A DNA stretch of 64,000 nucleotides, from positions 372,001 through 436,000 of the forward strand of contig JAWKIR010000003.1 of NCBI GenBank assembly GCA_041394245.1, written 5' to 3'. The notes below the pieces were generated by a model. That model did not search any database, had not been told where the DNA came from, and saw nothing but the letters and a program-made list of their open reading frames with translations. Position numbers and translations under genes: made by a program. This document shows, piece by piece, positions 33,345 through 42,176 of this stretch. This stretch comes from Acidimicrobiales bacterium. Lineage in GTDB: Bacteria; Actinomycetota; Acidimicrobiia; Acidimicrobiales; Aldehydirespiratoraceae. How positions within the stretch are numbered: position 1 is the stretch's first letter; every line of letters begins with the position of its first letter.

Positions 33345-34870
33345 ACGACCTGCCCCAGACCCTTCCCGGCCTCGTCGAGTACGCCGCCGACCGTTGGCCC
33401 GACGCCGTGATGCTCCGCTCCCGCCAGGGCGACACCGCGACGTTCGGTGGGTATCGGGAGCGAGTCGAGCGGATGGCTGCGGGCTTCGCCGACATGGGGA
33501 TCCGGGCCGGCGACGTCGTCTCGTGGATCCTCCCCACCTGGGTCGACACCGTCGTACTCGCCGGCGCACTGTCACGGCTCGGCGCGGTCCAGAACCCGAT
33601 CATCGCCATCTATCGCGACCGCGAGGTCGGCTTCTGCTGCCGTCAGAGCGGCGCTCGGCTCCTCGTCACGCCCGGCGAGTTCGGCGGTCACGACTTCGCA
33701 GCGATGGGGGCACGCGTGGCGGCCGACATCGACGGCCTCGACCACCTCGTGGTGGCGCCCGGAAGGTTCCCCGCCGGTGACCCCGCGACCCTGCCGCCCG
33801 CGGTCGACGACCCCGGCGGAGTGCGCTGGCTGACCTACACCTCCGGGACCACCGCCGATCCGAAGGGCGCCCGCCACACCGACCGCACCGTCGGCGCCTT
33901 CCCCCTCGCGATGGGCCGGCGTCTCGACGTGCAGGCGGGCGACCGCTACTCGCTGGTCTTCCCGTTCCCCCACATCGGCGGGATCGGGCTCCTCTACATG
34001 GCGCTCCAGACCGGGTGCACCCATCTCATGGACGAGACCGTCGACCCGGTCGCCACCGTCGATTTCCTGGCCGAACACGGCTGCACCCATGCCGGCACGG
34101 GCACGCCCTTCTACCTGATGTACCTGGCGGCACAAGAACGCCGGGCCGCAGCCGGCGACGGCGCCCTCTTTCCCGATCTCAAGGTCTGCCCCGGTGGCGG
34201 CGCACCGATTCCCCCGGCGATGCACCGCCGGGTGGTCGAGGAGTTGGGCGGTGTCGGCGTGGCGTCGGGATGGGGGCTCACCGAGTCACCCGTCCTCACC
34301 AACGGCGACGTGCACGACCCCGACGAGAAGCTCGCCACCACCGAGGGACGGGCGCTGCCCGGTGTCGACCTCATCGCCGTCGACGCCGACGAACGGGTGT
34401 GTCCCCCCGGCGTCGAGGGTGAACTCCGGGCGAAGGGGCCGCAGGTGATGCTCGGCTACGTCGACGCCGCGCTCGATGCGGATGCCTTCGATGCCAACGG
34501 CTACTTCCGCACCGGCGACCTCGGCGTCATCGACGCCGAGGGCTATGTGACCATCACGGGCCGGCTGAAGGACATCATCATCCGCAACGGCGAGAACATC
34601 TCGGCCAAGGAGGTCGAGGACCTCCTCTTCACGTCGCCGGAGGTCGTCGACGTCGCCGTGTTCGGGGTGCCCGACGACCGGACCGGCGAACGCGTCGTCG
34701 CGGCCATCGTCGCCGCGGAGGGGACCACCCCGACGGTCGAGTCGATCGGTGGCTTCCTGCGGGCCGCCGGGCTGCGCACCCAGGCCCTCCCCGAGCGCGT
34801 CGATCTGCTCCCTGCGCTCCCCCGCAGCCCGGCCGGCAAGGTCCTCAAGCGCGAGCTGCAGCGCGGCTGA
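33341..34870 (+). CDS. AMP-dependent acyl-CoA synthetase/ligase
   Basis: A 509-residue ANL-family ligase of usual length. The P-loop is LTYTSGTTADPKGARHTDRT near 165, followed by VASGWGLTESPVLTNGDVHD, FRTGDLGVIDAEGYVTITGR and DIIIRNGENISAKEVEDLL; the C-terminal catalytic lysine lies in SPAGKVLKREL. It probably forms a CoA ester of a fatty, aromatic or steroid-derived acid. The ATG overlaps the dehydratase stop (ATGA). It is the second ligase in the cluster and is clearly divergent from the one at 28599. Confidence 0.9.
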   Translation: MNDLPQTLPGLVEYAADRWPDAVMLRSRQGDTATFGGYRERVERMAAGFADMGIRAGDVVSWILPTWVDTVVLAGALSRLGAVQNPIIAIYRDREVGFCCRQSGARLLVTPGEFGGHDFAAMGARVAADIDGLDHLVVAPGRFPAGDPATLPPAVDDPGGVRWLTYTSGTTADPKGARHTDRTVGAFPLAMGRRLDVQAGDRYSLVFPFPHIGGIGLLYMALQTGCTHLMDETVDPVATVDFLAEHGCTHAGTGTPFYLMYLAAQERRAAAGDGALFPDLKVCPGGGAPIPPAMHRRVVEELGGVGVASGWGLTESPVLTNGDVHDPDEKLATTEGRALPGVDLIAVDADERVCPPGVEGELRAKGPQVMLGYVDAALDADAFDANGYFRTGDLGVIDAEGYVTITGRLKDIIIRNGENISAKEVEDLLFTSPEVVDVAVFGVPDDRTGERVVAAIVAAEGTTPTVESIGGFLRAAGLRTQALPERVDLLPALPRSPAGKVLKRELQRG

Positions 34871-35382
34871 TGCACGTCGTGCTGGTGCACCCGGAGATCG
34901 CGCCCAACACCGGTGCCATCATCCGGCTCTGCGCCAACACCGGCGCCGAACTACACCTCGTGGAACCGCTCGGGTTCGTCCTGAGCGACTCACTGCTGAA
35001 GCGGGGCGGACTCGACTACCACGAGCACGCGACGATGCAGGTCCACCCCGACGTCGACACGGCCCTCGCCGGCCTTCCCGGACGCCGGTTCGGATTCTCG
35101 TCGAGGGGGGCACGGCGCTACACCGACATCACCTTCGCCCCCGACGACGTCCTCGTCTTCGGCGCCGAGCGAGCCGGGCTGGATGAGCACGCGATGTCGC
35201 GGATCCCCGACGACCACCTCCTCTCGATCCCGATGCGACCCGACAACCGGAGCCTGAACCTGGCGAACGCGGTGTCGATCGTGCTCTACGAAGCCTGGCG
35301 GCAACACGGTTTCGACGGGGCCGCTCCCCTCGGCGGCACCACCACTGCCGAGCGGCTCCATCTGGACCCATTCGATCGATGA
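34870..35382 (+). CDS. trmL: tRNA (cytidine/uridine(34)-2'-O)-methyltransferase
   Basis: A 170-residue SPOUT methyltransferase of TrmL type, modifying the wobble nucleotide of tRNA-Leu isoacceptors in the cytoplasm. Signature motifs are VLVHPEIAPNTGAIIRLCAN at the start, EPLGFVLSDSLLKRGGLDY, VFGAERAGLDEH and IPMRPDNRSLNLANAVSIVL forming the trefoil knot. Length is normal. Its ATG overlaps the CoA ligase stop (TGATG). A small AACAAG-aa-CTTGTT inverted repeat (35382-35395) follows directly after the stop, without a clear T-run. Confidence 0.93.
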   Translation: MHVVLVHPEIAPNTGAIIRLCANTGAELHLVEPLGFVLSDSLLKRGGLDYHEHATMQVHPDVDTALAGLPGRRFGFSSRGARRYTDITFAPDDVLVFGAERAGLDEHAMSRIPDDHLLSIPMRPDNRSLNLANAVSIVLYEAWRQHGFDGAAPLGGTTTAERLHLDPFDR

Positions 35383-35454
35383 ACAAGAACTTGTTGTTCT
35401 ACGGCCAAATGCGGCTCATATCATCAATTCTTTGTTGAATCTGCCGACCATCGT

Positions 35455-35501
35455 TTGACAAGTACCGGCAGATCACTAATCTTTTGATCATCCTGAGGAT
35501 G
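35455..35501 (+). promoter_or_regulatory. hipBA promoter with inverted-repeat operator
   Basis: TTGACA (35455-35460), a 16-bp spacer and TAATCT (35477-35482) form a promoter pointing at hipB. Just downstream is a perfect inverted repeat CATCCT-g-AGGATG (35489-35501), resembling the ATCC...GGAT half-sites of known HipB operators but with a much shorter spacer. This region is AT-rich compared with the flanks. Confidence 0.55.
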
Positions 35502-35515
35502 GGAGCATTCGGACC

Positions 35516-35794
35516 GTGGTCGAACGTCGGACGTTGGTGGAGTGGGAGGAAGCGATGGGCCGCCAGGTCCGAGACCTCCGCACCCGCGATGGCCTCACCC
35601 AGGCCGAACTCGCCCGGCGCGCCAACGTCTCGGTCGGGACCATCCGCAACCTCGAGTCCGGAGCGGGATCGACCCTCTCGACCCTGATCGAGGTGGTGCG
35701 TGCGCTCGGACGCACGGAATGGCTCGAAGCCCTCACCCCACCCATCACGGTCTCCCCTCTCGAACTCCTCGACGAACGTCTGCGCCGGCCATGA
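35516..35794 (+). CDS. hipB: HipB-like antitoxin, XRE family
   Basis: A 92-residue DNA-binding protein, antitoxin and autorepressor of the hip module. Its HTH is QVRDLRTRDGLTQAELARRA, then NVSVGTIRNLESGAGSTLST, with LIEVVRALGRTEWLEAL completing the domain. A GTG at 35516 starts the frame close behind the operator-like repeat; an internal ATG (residue 14) is an alternative. The stop overlaps the hipA start (ATGA), the usual antitoxin-first arrangement. Confidence 0.88.
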   Translation: MVERRTLVEWEEAMGRQVRDLRTRDGLTQAELARRANVSVGTIRNLESGAGSTLSTLIEVVRALGRTEWLEALTPPITVSPLELLDERLRRP

Positions 35795-37104
35795 CCACCG
35801 ATGTGTACACACCGGTCGAGGTCGTCGAGGTTCGGGCCTGGGGCCGCCGAGTCGGGGCCGTCGCTCCTGATCCCGCCGCGGGCGCCTACGTCTTCGAGTA
35901 CGCCCCCGAGTGGATCTCGGGCCCCGTCGAGCTCGCGCCGCTCCACATGCCCAATCGGCGGGCGCCCTACGCGTTCCCCGATCTCGACGCCGTCACGTGG
36001 AAGCGCCTTCCGCCCCTGTTGGCCGATGCCCTCCCCGACGACTTCGGCAACACCCTGGTCGATGCGTGGATGGCCCGTCGAGGTATCGAGCGCGACCGGA
36101 TCACTCCGCTCGACCGACTCGCCTACACCGGCGAACGGGGCATGGGCGCCCTCACCTTCCATCCCCCGCTCGCCGAGCGTCCCGACGAGCCGACGGCGAT
36201 CGCACTGGCCGATCTGGTCACCTCCGCTCGCCAGGTCCTCGACGGCGAGTTCCCCGCCGCCGCTCCGGCGGAGGACACGCTGCGGCAGCTGATCCAGGTC
36301 GGCTCGTCCGCAGGCGGCGCGCGGGCCAAGGCGGTCGTCGCGTTCAACCCCGAAACAGCCCAGATCCGATCCGGCCAGTTCGACCCGCCACCCGGGTTCG
36401 GGCAGTGGCTCGTCAAGCTCGACGGCGTGACGACCGGTCAGGACCGTGGCGTCCGGATTCTCGACGGCGCCGGCTACGGGCGGATCGAGTTCGCCTACCA
36501 CCTGATGGCGACCGCGGCGGGCATCGCCATGACCGAGTGCCGGTTGCTGCCCGAGGGGCCGCGGGCGCACTTCCTGACCCGGCGGTTCGACCGAACCGAC
36601 GACGGTGGTCGACTCCACGTCCTGTCGTTGTGCGGCCTGGACCACCTCGACTTCCGCCGTCCCGGCGCACACAGCTACGAGCAACTCCTGCTCGTCGTCG
36701 AGTCGCTCGGCCTCGGGCCCGACGCCGCCGCGGAGGTGTTCCGCCGCTGTGTGTTCAACGTCGCCGCGGTCAACCGCGACGATCACACCAAGAACGTCGC
36801 GTTCTCGTGCACCCCCGACGGCGAGTGGTCGCTCGCTCCCGCGTTCGATCTGACCCACTCGTATCGCGTCGACAGCGTGTGGGTCGCCCGCCACCAGATG
36901 TCGGTCAACGGCAAGACCGAGGAGATCGCCCGAGCCGACCTCGAGACGATGGGTGACCGGTTCGCGGTGCCCGGGTACCGGTCGATCATCGACGAAGTCC
37001 TCGCCGCCGTCGCCGTCTGGGAGGACTTCGCCGACGACGCTGGCGTTCCCGACGATCGCATCGCCGCGATCCGCGCCGACATGGACGCGTTCGCCCCGAG
37101 ATGA
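35791..37104 (+). CDS. hipA: HipA-like serine/threonine kinase toxin
   Basis: A 437-residue kinase. The N-terminal subdomain (PVEVVEVRAWGRRVGAVAPD, PLHMPNRRAPYAFPDLDAV) precedes a flexible Gly/Ser P-loop-like segment (IQVGSSAGGARAKAVVAF), whose Ser is the autophosphorylation site in E. coli HipA. The catalytic loop is NVAAVNRDDHTKNVAF, followed by LAPAFDLTHSYR for metal binding. All residues expected for kinase activity appear present. HipA enzymes phosphorylate aminoacyl-tRNA synthetases and induce growth arrest; the target here is unknown. Confidence 0.92.
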   Translation: MTTDVYTPVEVVEVRAWGRRVGAVAPDPAAGAYVFEYAPEWISGPVELAPLHMPNRRAPYAFPDLDAVTWKRLPPLLADALPDDFGNTLVDAWMARRGIERDRITPLDRLAYTGERGMGALTFHPPLAERPDEPTAIALADLVTSARQVLDGEFPAAAPAEDTLRQLIQVGSSAGGARAKAVVAFNPETAQIRSGQFDPPPGFGQWLVKLDGVTTGQDRGVRILDGAGYGRIEFAYHLMATAAGIAMTECRLLPEGPRAHFLTRRFDRTDDGGRLHVLSLCGLDHLDFRRPGAHSYEQLLLVVESLGLGPDAAAEVFRRCVFNVAAVNRDDHTKNVAFSCTPDGEWSLAPAFDLTHSYRVDSVWVARHQMSVNGKTEEIARADLETMGDRFAVPGYRSIIDEVLAAVAVWEDFADDAGVPDDRIAAIRADMDAFAPR

Positions 37105-37161
37105 CCTCAGGCCACGGCGCGCGCTGGGTCATCGGCGCGTCGGCCGGTACTCTCCCTTCAC

Positions 37162-37569
37162 ATGGAATACGTCATGGTGCCGGTGCCCGAAGAGCTCGTC
37201 GACCAGGTCACGACCTACATGGCGTGGAAGCTGTCGGGGCCGAAGATCGCCGAGAACCCCGACGCGGTGCGCCTCGTGTTCGACCAGATCGATAGCGACC
37301 TGCGCAACCTGATTCTGCACGTCGCCCAGGCCACCGTCGCCGGCAGCACCCCCACACTGCTCGAGGTGTCCGCCGCCATCGACATGCCGGCCCGACAGAT
37401 CATCGGCTCGCTCAGCGAGCTCGCAGTCCGTCTGCAGGCCGCGGGCCGGGCCAACTTCCTCCTCCTCGCCCGGGCCGACCCGCGTGAGCGCCCCGAGGGT
37501 GTCGAGGAATGGGAGCACCGGGTGCTCGTGATGGCCGATGCCGACGCCGAGGTGGTGGTCGGGTTCTGA
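37162..37569 (+). CDS. YVMVPVPEE small protein, paralogue A
   Basis: A 135-residue protein of unknown function beginning EYVMVPVPEELVDQVTTYMA, followed by a winged-helix-like region (LILHVAQATVAGSTPTLLEV, AIDMPARQIIGSLSELAV). It is clearly homologous to the 149-residue protein at 40942, with the same N-terminal block and ATVAG segment. It ends one base before the stop of the convergent giant glycosyltransferase. Possibly a regulatory or adaptor protein of the glycan locus; no catalytic residues recognised. Confidence 0.72.
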   Translation: MEYVMVPVPEELVDQVTTYMAWKLSGPKIAENPDAVRLVFDQIDSDLRNLILHVAQATVAGSTPTLLEVSAAIDMPARQIIGSLSELAVRLQAAGRANFLLLARADPRERPEGVEEWEHRVLVMADADAEVVVGF

Positions 37570-40500
37570 TCAGCGAACCCGCCGCAGGAACCCGCCCGGG
37601 TTGAAGGTCAACGAGAACTTCTCCATCGATCGATCGGCGACGAATTCGCCCCGGTCGCCCAGGATCTGCTTCACGCCCTCGGCCGGTCCCGGTCCGAAGG
37701 CCGGCCACACCGGGTTGCCGTTGAGGATCGTCTCGGCGACCACGACAAAGGAGCCGACGGGGACGAAGCGTTCGAGCCGGGTGAACTCGCGATGCGTCGT
37801 CGCTCGGTCGGCCGCTCCTCCGAGGATGACGAGACCCCGCCCGTCGCCGACCAGCTCGGCGAGGTGTTCGTCGAGCGAGCCATCGCCGACGTCGCCGTCG
37901 ACGTACACGAGGCGATCGTGCGTCGGACGGTCATTCGCATCAGCGCCGATGGCGACAACGCGGCCGTGCCCGACCATCTCGAGGATCGATGCGAGGAACA
38001 GGGACCGGCCACCGTCGGCCGCTCCCGTCTCGATGACGACATCGGGACGGATCCCGACGATCAGTTCCTGATAGGCGAGAAGGTCCGTCGGCGCGCTCGA
38101 AACCGCACGACCGAGCCAGGTGGTTTCCCGCCAGGGCAGGGTGTGCCACACCGCTTCGGTGAACGCGGTGGAGAGCTCCAGCGGCATCGGGGTCGGCGAC
38201 GTCGGTTTGCCGTCGACGACCGCGTCCTCGATGAAGGCCCGCGGGGCGAGCCGGCGCGGCTTGCTCCGCCTCGCCGCGTCGTTGGGCATGCGTCCCACGT
38301 AGTGCAGCGGCTTGCCCGGTCCCTTGAAGGGCCGGCCCCGGAGCTCGGCGTACTTCTCGGCGTAGCCGAAGATGCGCGATCGACGCTCGACCGCGTCGGT
38401 CTGGTTGGTGGTCGTTCCACCGTGCATCTGGTGGAACGAGCCCTCACCGATCATCGTGCACACGTTGATCCCCGGTGCGTTGCCGAGACGCTCGTAGAGC
38501 TCGAGGTTGGCATAGCCCCCACCGGCGACGTCGAAGGACTCGTCGAACCCACCGATCTGCTGCAACTGGGCCCGCGACGCGAAGATGCAGTTGCTCTCCC
38601 ACACGCCGTCGAACCAGTCGCGATCACCGACGAACGATCCGATCTCGAACAGGCGATAGCCGGCGTTCGGCCAGTCGATCCGCTCGAAGAGAGCGTCTTC
38701 GTAGGCGCGGTCGTAGCCCTGCTCCATCACATCGCCCTGCTGCCCCGGGCCGATGTACCACTGCTGGGTGACGACGACGGCGGGAGCGTGGTCGCGCATC
38801 GCCGACATGGCGAAGCGCAGCGCACCGGGAGTGACCACATGGGCGCCATCGATCATCAGCGCGAAGTTCTCGCCCTCACCGAGCTCGATGCCCCGGTTCA
38901 ACGCGAACACCGGCGACGGCATCGCGTCGGCACCCATGTCGAGGAGACGGAACTCGGGCCCGAACTGCGACACGAAGGCCTCGTCGAGCCGCTGCTCGGG
39001 ATCGGACCCGTTGTCGATGGCGATGACCTCGTACCGCAGGTCGTCGATCCCCTCCTGATACGACCGGGACAACGACCGCAACGTGCGTTCGGCCTCCCGT
39101 CGCATGTTGTAGAACACCACCACGACACTCAGGTCGAGCGTCCCCTGGGTCCTCGGGCGCAGGATGGGAGCGCCGCGGCCCGCCGGAGTCGCCGCGGATT
39201 CGGCGGCGGTACCGTCACCTGCGGACTTCACCCACGAGACGGTCGACTCGTCGATGCGCTCGAGTGGTGCCTGGATCCCGCGGCGGGCATGGAACGCCTC
39301 GACATCCTCCCGGGTCGAGTCGTGGGCCAACTCGTCGACGACCACCACCGCCCCGACCGACAACTTGTCGTAGAGCTGTTCGAGGATCGCTCCCGTCTTC
39401 GCTCCCGCCGTGTGACCGATGCGCAGCAGCGCGATCGAATCGATGGGAGCGTCGGCGAGCGAACTCTCGAGCGGGCCGACGAGGAACGACACCCGATCGT
39501 CGAGCAGGTCGAACCGGTCGAATCCCTCTCGCACCATGTTGAGGTCGGCCCGGAAGCCGGCGACGCCCCGCTTCGGCATCCGGGGTGCGTCGTCGCCGTC
39601 GTCGGCCGATCGGAACCGATCGGCGACCCAGACCCGCGGCTCCTTCAGCTCATGTCCCTCGAGATAGGCCCGCAGGAAGATGGCGCCACCACCACGGCCG
39701 GTGCCGCACTCCACGAAGTCGCCGGCGACGCCGCCGGTGCGGACGTGATCCGCACACGCCTCGAGATGCTCGAGACGCGAGCGGCCCATGGCGGTATAGG
39801 GGAGGAACGACGAGTTGGCGTGCGCATCCGGGCCCGCGACGCGAGAGCGCGACCGCTCCAGACGGTTCGCACGCTGCTTGTCGAATCGCATGGGGTCGCG
39901 CAGCGCCGCCGCATCGAGACGGGTGCCGTTCTGTGCCGCGTCGAACAGCTGCTCGATCCGTACCTCGTTCTCGATGTAGTGCTCGTCGAGCAGGGCCGAC
40001 TTCACCACGCCGAGATAGCGGGCCGCCGCCCGGGCCTGGAACTCTTCGCGCTGGAAGAAGACGTTGTGCTGGAAGAGCATCGCCTTGATGCGGATGTCTT
40101 CGGCGACCTCGAGCATGTCGTAGCGGGCCTCGGCCGATTCGAGTCGATCGAACGCGGCAGCGAGCTCGGGCTCGGCCGCCAGCCGTTCCTCCTCGGCGAT
40201 GATCGCGAGGCCGAAGTAGAACGGCAGCACGATCTGGCGGATCGGCTTCGGGTGTTCCTTGACGAAGTCGTCGAGGCCCGTCATCACGCCGTTGCGCTCG
40301 CCGCCCTCCTCGAGTGCGTTGGCCATCGTCGGATTGAGGCCGCCCCGCTTGGCCAGCTTCGACTGACCCGGACGCATGCCGAGGTAGTCGTAGGGCTGGC
40401 GGCGCTCCTCGGGGACGTTGCTGGGGTCGTAGTAGAGGTCACGACGTCCGTAGGGCCACGCCACGTCGTGGAGGATCATCACCGGCATGAACCGGCCGGC

Positions 40501-40833
40501 TGCCAGTGCGTTCTCGGCCAGGAGGCGACACTCGTTGTAGACCGTCCACCAGTTGTGGTCGCCGTCGATCAGCGCGGCGTCCATGGGTTCGAGATCGGGG
40601 AGGACGTCGAGGCTCAGCGCCTCGTGGAAGAAGTACCGCCCCGGGAACTGCCGCTCGTGCTCGGCGGGGTCGAAGTCGGGCACCGGGTCGATGACGTGGA
40701 GCTCGCCCTCCGGACCGAGATGGTCGAGGATCTGCACGGTGTTCTCTCCACGAAGGGCACCGATCTCGACGACCTTTCGGGCGCCGCAGGCGGACAGAAC
40801 AGGCGCGATGGCTACATCCCAGAGGGGAAACAT
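37570..40833 (-). CDS. Giant methyltransferase-TylF-GT2-CmcI fusion protein, paralogue 1
   Basis: A 1,087-residue multidomain protein. In order: a class I SAM methyltransferase (VVEIGALRGENT near 21, ALIDGDHNWWTVYNE near 87); a helical linker; a TylF/MycF-like methyltransferase domain (DFVECGTGRGGGAIFLRAYL, about 350-510); a GT2-like domain (LSVVVVFYNM, VIAIDNGSDP, LMIDGAHVVTPG, FHQMHGG, about 570-820); and a C-terminal CmcI-like domain (VVIETGAADGGRSLFLASIL, about 880-1087). In the GT2 part the metal-binding DxD is replaced by MIDGA. Likely adds and methylates sugars during surface glycan synthesis. It starts divergently from the 40942 gene. Its paralogue lies at 60005. Confidence 0.82.
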   Translation of the reverse strand: MFPLWDVAIAPVLSACGARKVVEIGALRGENTVQILDHLGPEGELHVIDPVPDFDPAEHERQFPGRYFFHEALSLDVLPDLEPMDAALIDGDHNWWTVYNECRLLAENALAAGRFMPVMILHDVAWPYGRRDLYYDPSNVPEERRQPYDYLGMRPGQSKLAKRGGLNPTMANALEEGGERNGVMTGLDDFVKEHPKPIRQIVLPFYFGLAIIAEEERLAAEPELAAAFDRLESAEARYDMLEVAEDIRIKAMLFQHNVFFQREEFQARAAARYLGVVKSALLDEHYIENEVRIEQLFDAAQNGTRLDAAALRDPMRFDKQRANRLERSRSRVAGPDAHANSSFLPYTAMGRSRLEHLEACADHVRTGGVAGDFVECGTGRGGGAIFLRAYLEGHELKEPRVWVADRFRSADDGDDAPRMPKRGVAGFRADLNMVREGFDRFDLLDDRVSFLVGPLESSLADAPIDSIALLRIGHTAGAKTGAILEQLYDKLSVGAVVVVDELAHDSTREDVEAFHARRGIQAPLERIDESTVSWVKSAGDGTAAESAATPAGRGAPILRPRTQGTLDLSVVVVFYNMRREAERTLRSLSRSYQEGIDDLRYEVIAIDNGSDPEQRLDEAFVSQFGPEFRLLDMGADAMPSPVFALNRGIELGEGENFALMIDGAHVVTPGALRFAMSAMRDHAPAVVVTQQWYIGPGQQGDVMEQGYDRAYEDALFERIDWPNAGYRLFEIGSFVGDRDWFDGVWESNCIFASRAQLQQIGGFDESFDVAGGGYANLELYERLGNAPGINVCTMIGEGSFHQMHGGTTTNQTDAVERRSRIFGYAEKYAELRGRPFKGPGKPLHYVGRMPNDAARRSKPRRLAPRAFIEDAVVDGKPTSPTPMPLELSTAFTEAVWHTLPWRETTWLGRAVSSAPTDLLAYQELIVGIRPDVVIETGAADGGRSLFLASILEMVGHGRVVAIGADANDRPTHDRLVYVDGDVGDGSLDEHLAELVGDGRGLVILGGAADRATTHREFTRLERFVPVGSFVVVAETILNGNPVWPAFGPGPAEGVKQILGDRGEFVADRSMEKFSLTFNPGGFLRRVR

Positions 40834-40941
40834 GGGGCCGACAGTACCGCACCGCGACGCCTTCGGATTCGGGTCGTTCGGGCCATTTATGGGCCCGCGA
40901 GGGCGCCGGTATACTCGCCGTTGCGACATCCAGGAGGACCC

Positions 40942-41391
40942 ATGCCGTACGTGATGGTGCCAGTGCCCGAAGAGCACGTGGAAGAGGTGATGCAGTTCAT
41001 GCTGCGATCCATGGCTCGCGCCTCGCAGGAGGAATGGGACCAGGACAGCGTCACCCGCATCTTCGGCCAGGTCGACGAACTCTCGAAGACGCTCCTGTCC
41101 CACGTCGCCCGCGCCACGGTCGCCGGCAAGGAAGTCGTCGAGGGCGACGCGGCCGCCGCGGTGCAGCTCAGCCAGCGCGAGACCTCGGCGATCGTCCGCG
41201 AGCTCAACGAGATCTCCCGCGAAGAGAACCGTCCTTCGCTGATCTACCGCCGTCCCACCATCGAGGTCCTCCCCAACGGGCGAACCGTCGACAAGTTCGC
41301 GATCGTCGTCGACGATGCGGTGGCGCCGCTGCTCATCGAGGCGGAGAAGGCCGATCTCGCGGCGAACCCGCTTCCCGGCACTGTCGGATGA
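40942..41391 (+). CDS. YVMVPVPEE small protein, paralogue B
   Basis: A 149-residue protein starting PYVMVPVPEEHVEEVMQFML, then a helical, probably winged-helix region (LLSHVARATVAGKEVVEG, AVQLSQRETSAIVRELNEIS). AGGAGG sits ideally before the ATG. It is paralogous to the 135-residue protein at 37162, so the two copies bracket the giant gene. Its stop overlaps the Wzt-like ATPase start (ATGA), placing it first in the export operon and hinting at a regulatory or assembly role for the exporter. Confidence 0.75.
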   Translation: MPYVMVPVPEEHVEEVMQFMLRSMARASQEEWDQDSVTRIFGQVDELSKTLLSHVARATVAGKEVVEGDAAAAVQLSQRETSAIVRELNEISREENRPSLIYRRPTIEVLPNGRTVDKFAIVVDDAVAPLLIEAEKADLAANPLPGTVG

Positions 41392-42176
41392 CCGACGCGC
41401 CGACGGTCGTCGAGGCGAAGCCCGCGATCGAGGTCGACCATCTCTCGATCGACTACCGGTTGCGACTCCCGGGCGGCAGCGCCGCCAAGGACGTGCTGGA
41501 CCTGGTGACCCGGCGCCGCCCGCCCGAGCGGACCGTCAAGGCCGTGCGCGACGTCACCTTCGATGTGCCGAAGGGCGAGACGCTGGCGATCGTCGGACGC
41601 AACGGCGCCGGGAAGTCCACGCTGCTCCGAGCCCTCTCCGGCGCGCTGGCGCCGACCCACGGGCGCATCACCGTCCGCGGCCGGGTCTCACTGCTCGCCC
41701 TCGGCCTGGGCATGAACCCGAACCTGTCCGGCCGCGAGAACATCCTGCTGGGCGGGCTGGCCGTCGGCCTGACCCGCGCCCGTCTGCACGAGCTCTACGA
41801 CGAGATCGCCGAGTTCGCCCAGCTGGGTGAGTACCTCGACTACCCCATGAACACCTACTCGGCGGGCATGCGGTCGCGCCTGGCCTTCGCCGTGGCGGTG
41901 CATCTCGATCCCGAGATCCTCCTCATCGACGAGGCCCTGGGCGGCGGCGACGCCGGATTCGGCGAACACGCCCGGGTGAAGATGGCCGAGCTGATGAGAG
42001 AGGGGCGCACCATCGTCCTGGTCACCCACGGGCTCACCTCGGTTCGTTCGATGGCGACCCAGGCCATCTGGCTGCATCAGGGAGCGATCGCGGCGTCTGG
42101 TGATCCGGAGGACATCATCGCCGCCTACATGCGGTACTGCCGTCTCGAAGACCTCGAACTCCCCGACGAGATGTGA
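41388..42176 (+). CDS. Polysaccharide ABC exporter ATP-binding protein
   Basis: A 262-residue ATPase of the Wzt/TagH/RfbE type. Walker A is IVGRNGAGKSTLLRALSG, with LGLGMNPNLSGRENILLGG, the signature TYSAGMRSRLAFAVA (in place of LSGGQ, as usual in this family), Walker B PEILLIDEALGGGD and the switch His in VLVTHGLTS. It lacks the C-terminal carbohydrate-binding domain of O9a-type Wzt, so export is probably not coupled to terminal-modification recognition through this subunit. It overlaps both neighbours, forming an operon with the permease. Confidence 0.92.
   Translation: MTDAPTVVEAKPAIEVDHLSIDYRLRLPGGSAAKDVLDLVTRRRPPERTVKAVRDVTFDVPKGETLAIVGRNGAGKSTLLRALSGALAPTHGRITVRGRVSLLALGLGMNPNLSGRENILLGGLAVGLTRARLHELYDEIAEFAQLGEYLDYPMNTYSAGMRSRLAFAVAVHLDPEILLIDEALGGGDAGFGEHARVKMAELMREGRTIVLVTHGLTSVRSMATQAIWLHQGAIAASGDPEDIIAAYMRYCRLEDLELPDEM

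Noticed and set aside
35382..35395. AACAAG-aa-CTTGTT repeat as a terminator of trmL
   Set aside because: Stem is short and AT-rich, the loop is only two bases, and no T-run follows; more likely an operator or chance repeat.
37792..40941. Very long open frame on the plus strand opposite the giant glycosyltransferase gene
   Set aside because: It is the mirror of strong high-GC codon bias on the minus strand. The minus-strand translation has clear domains and the plus one has none; only its last part (from 40942) is a real gene.
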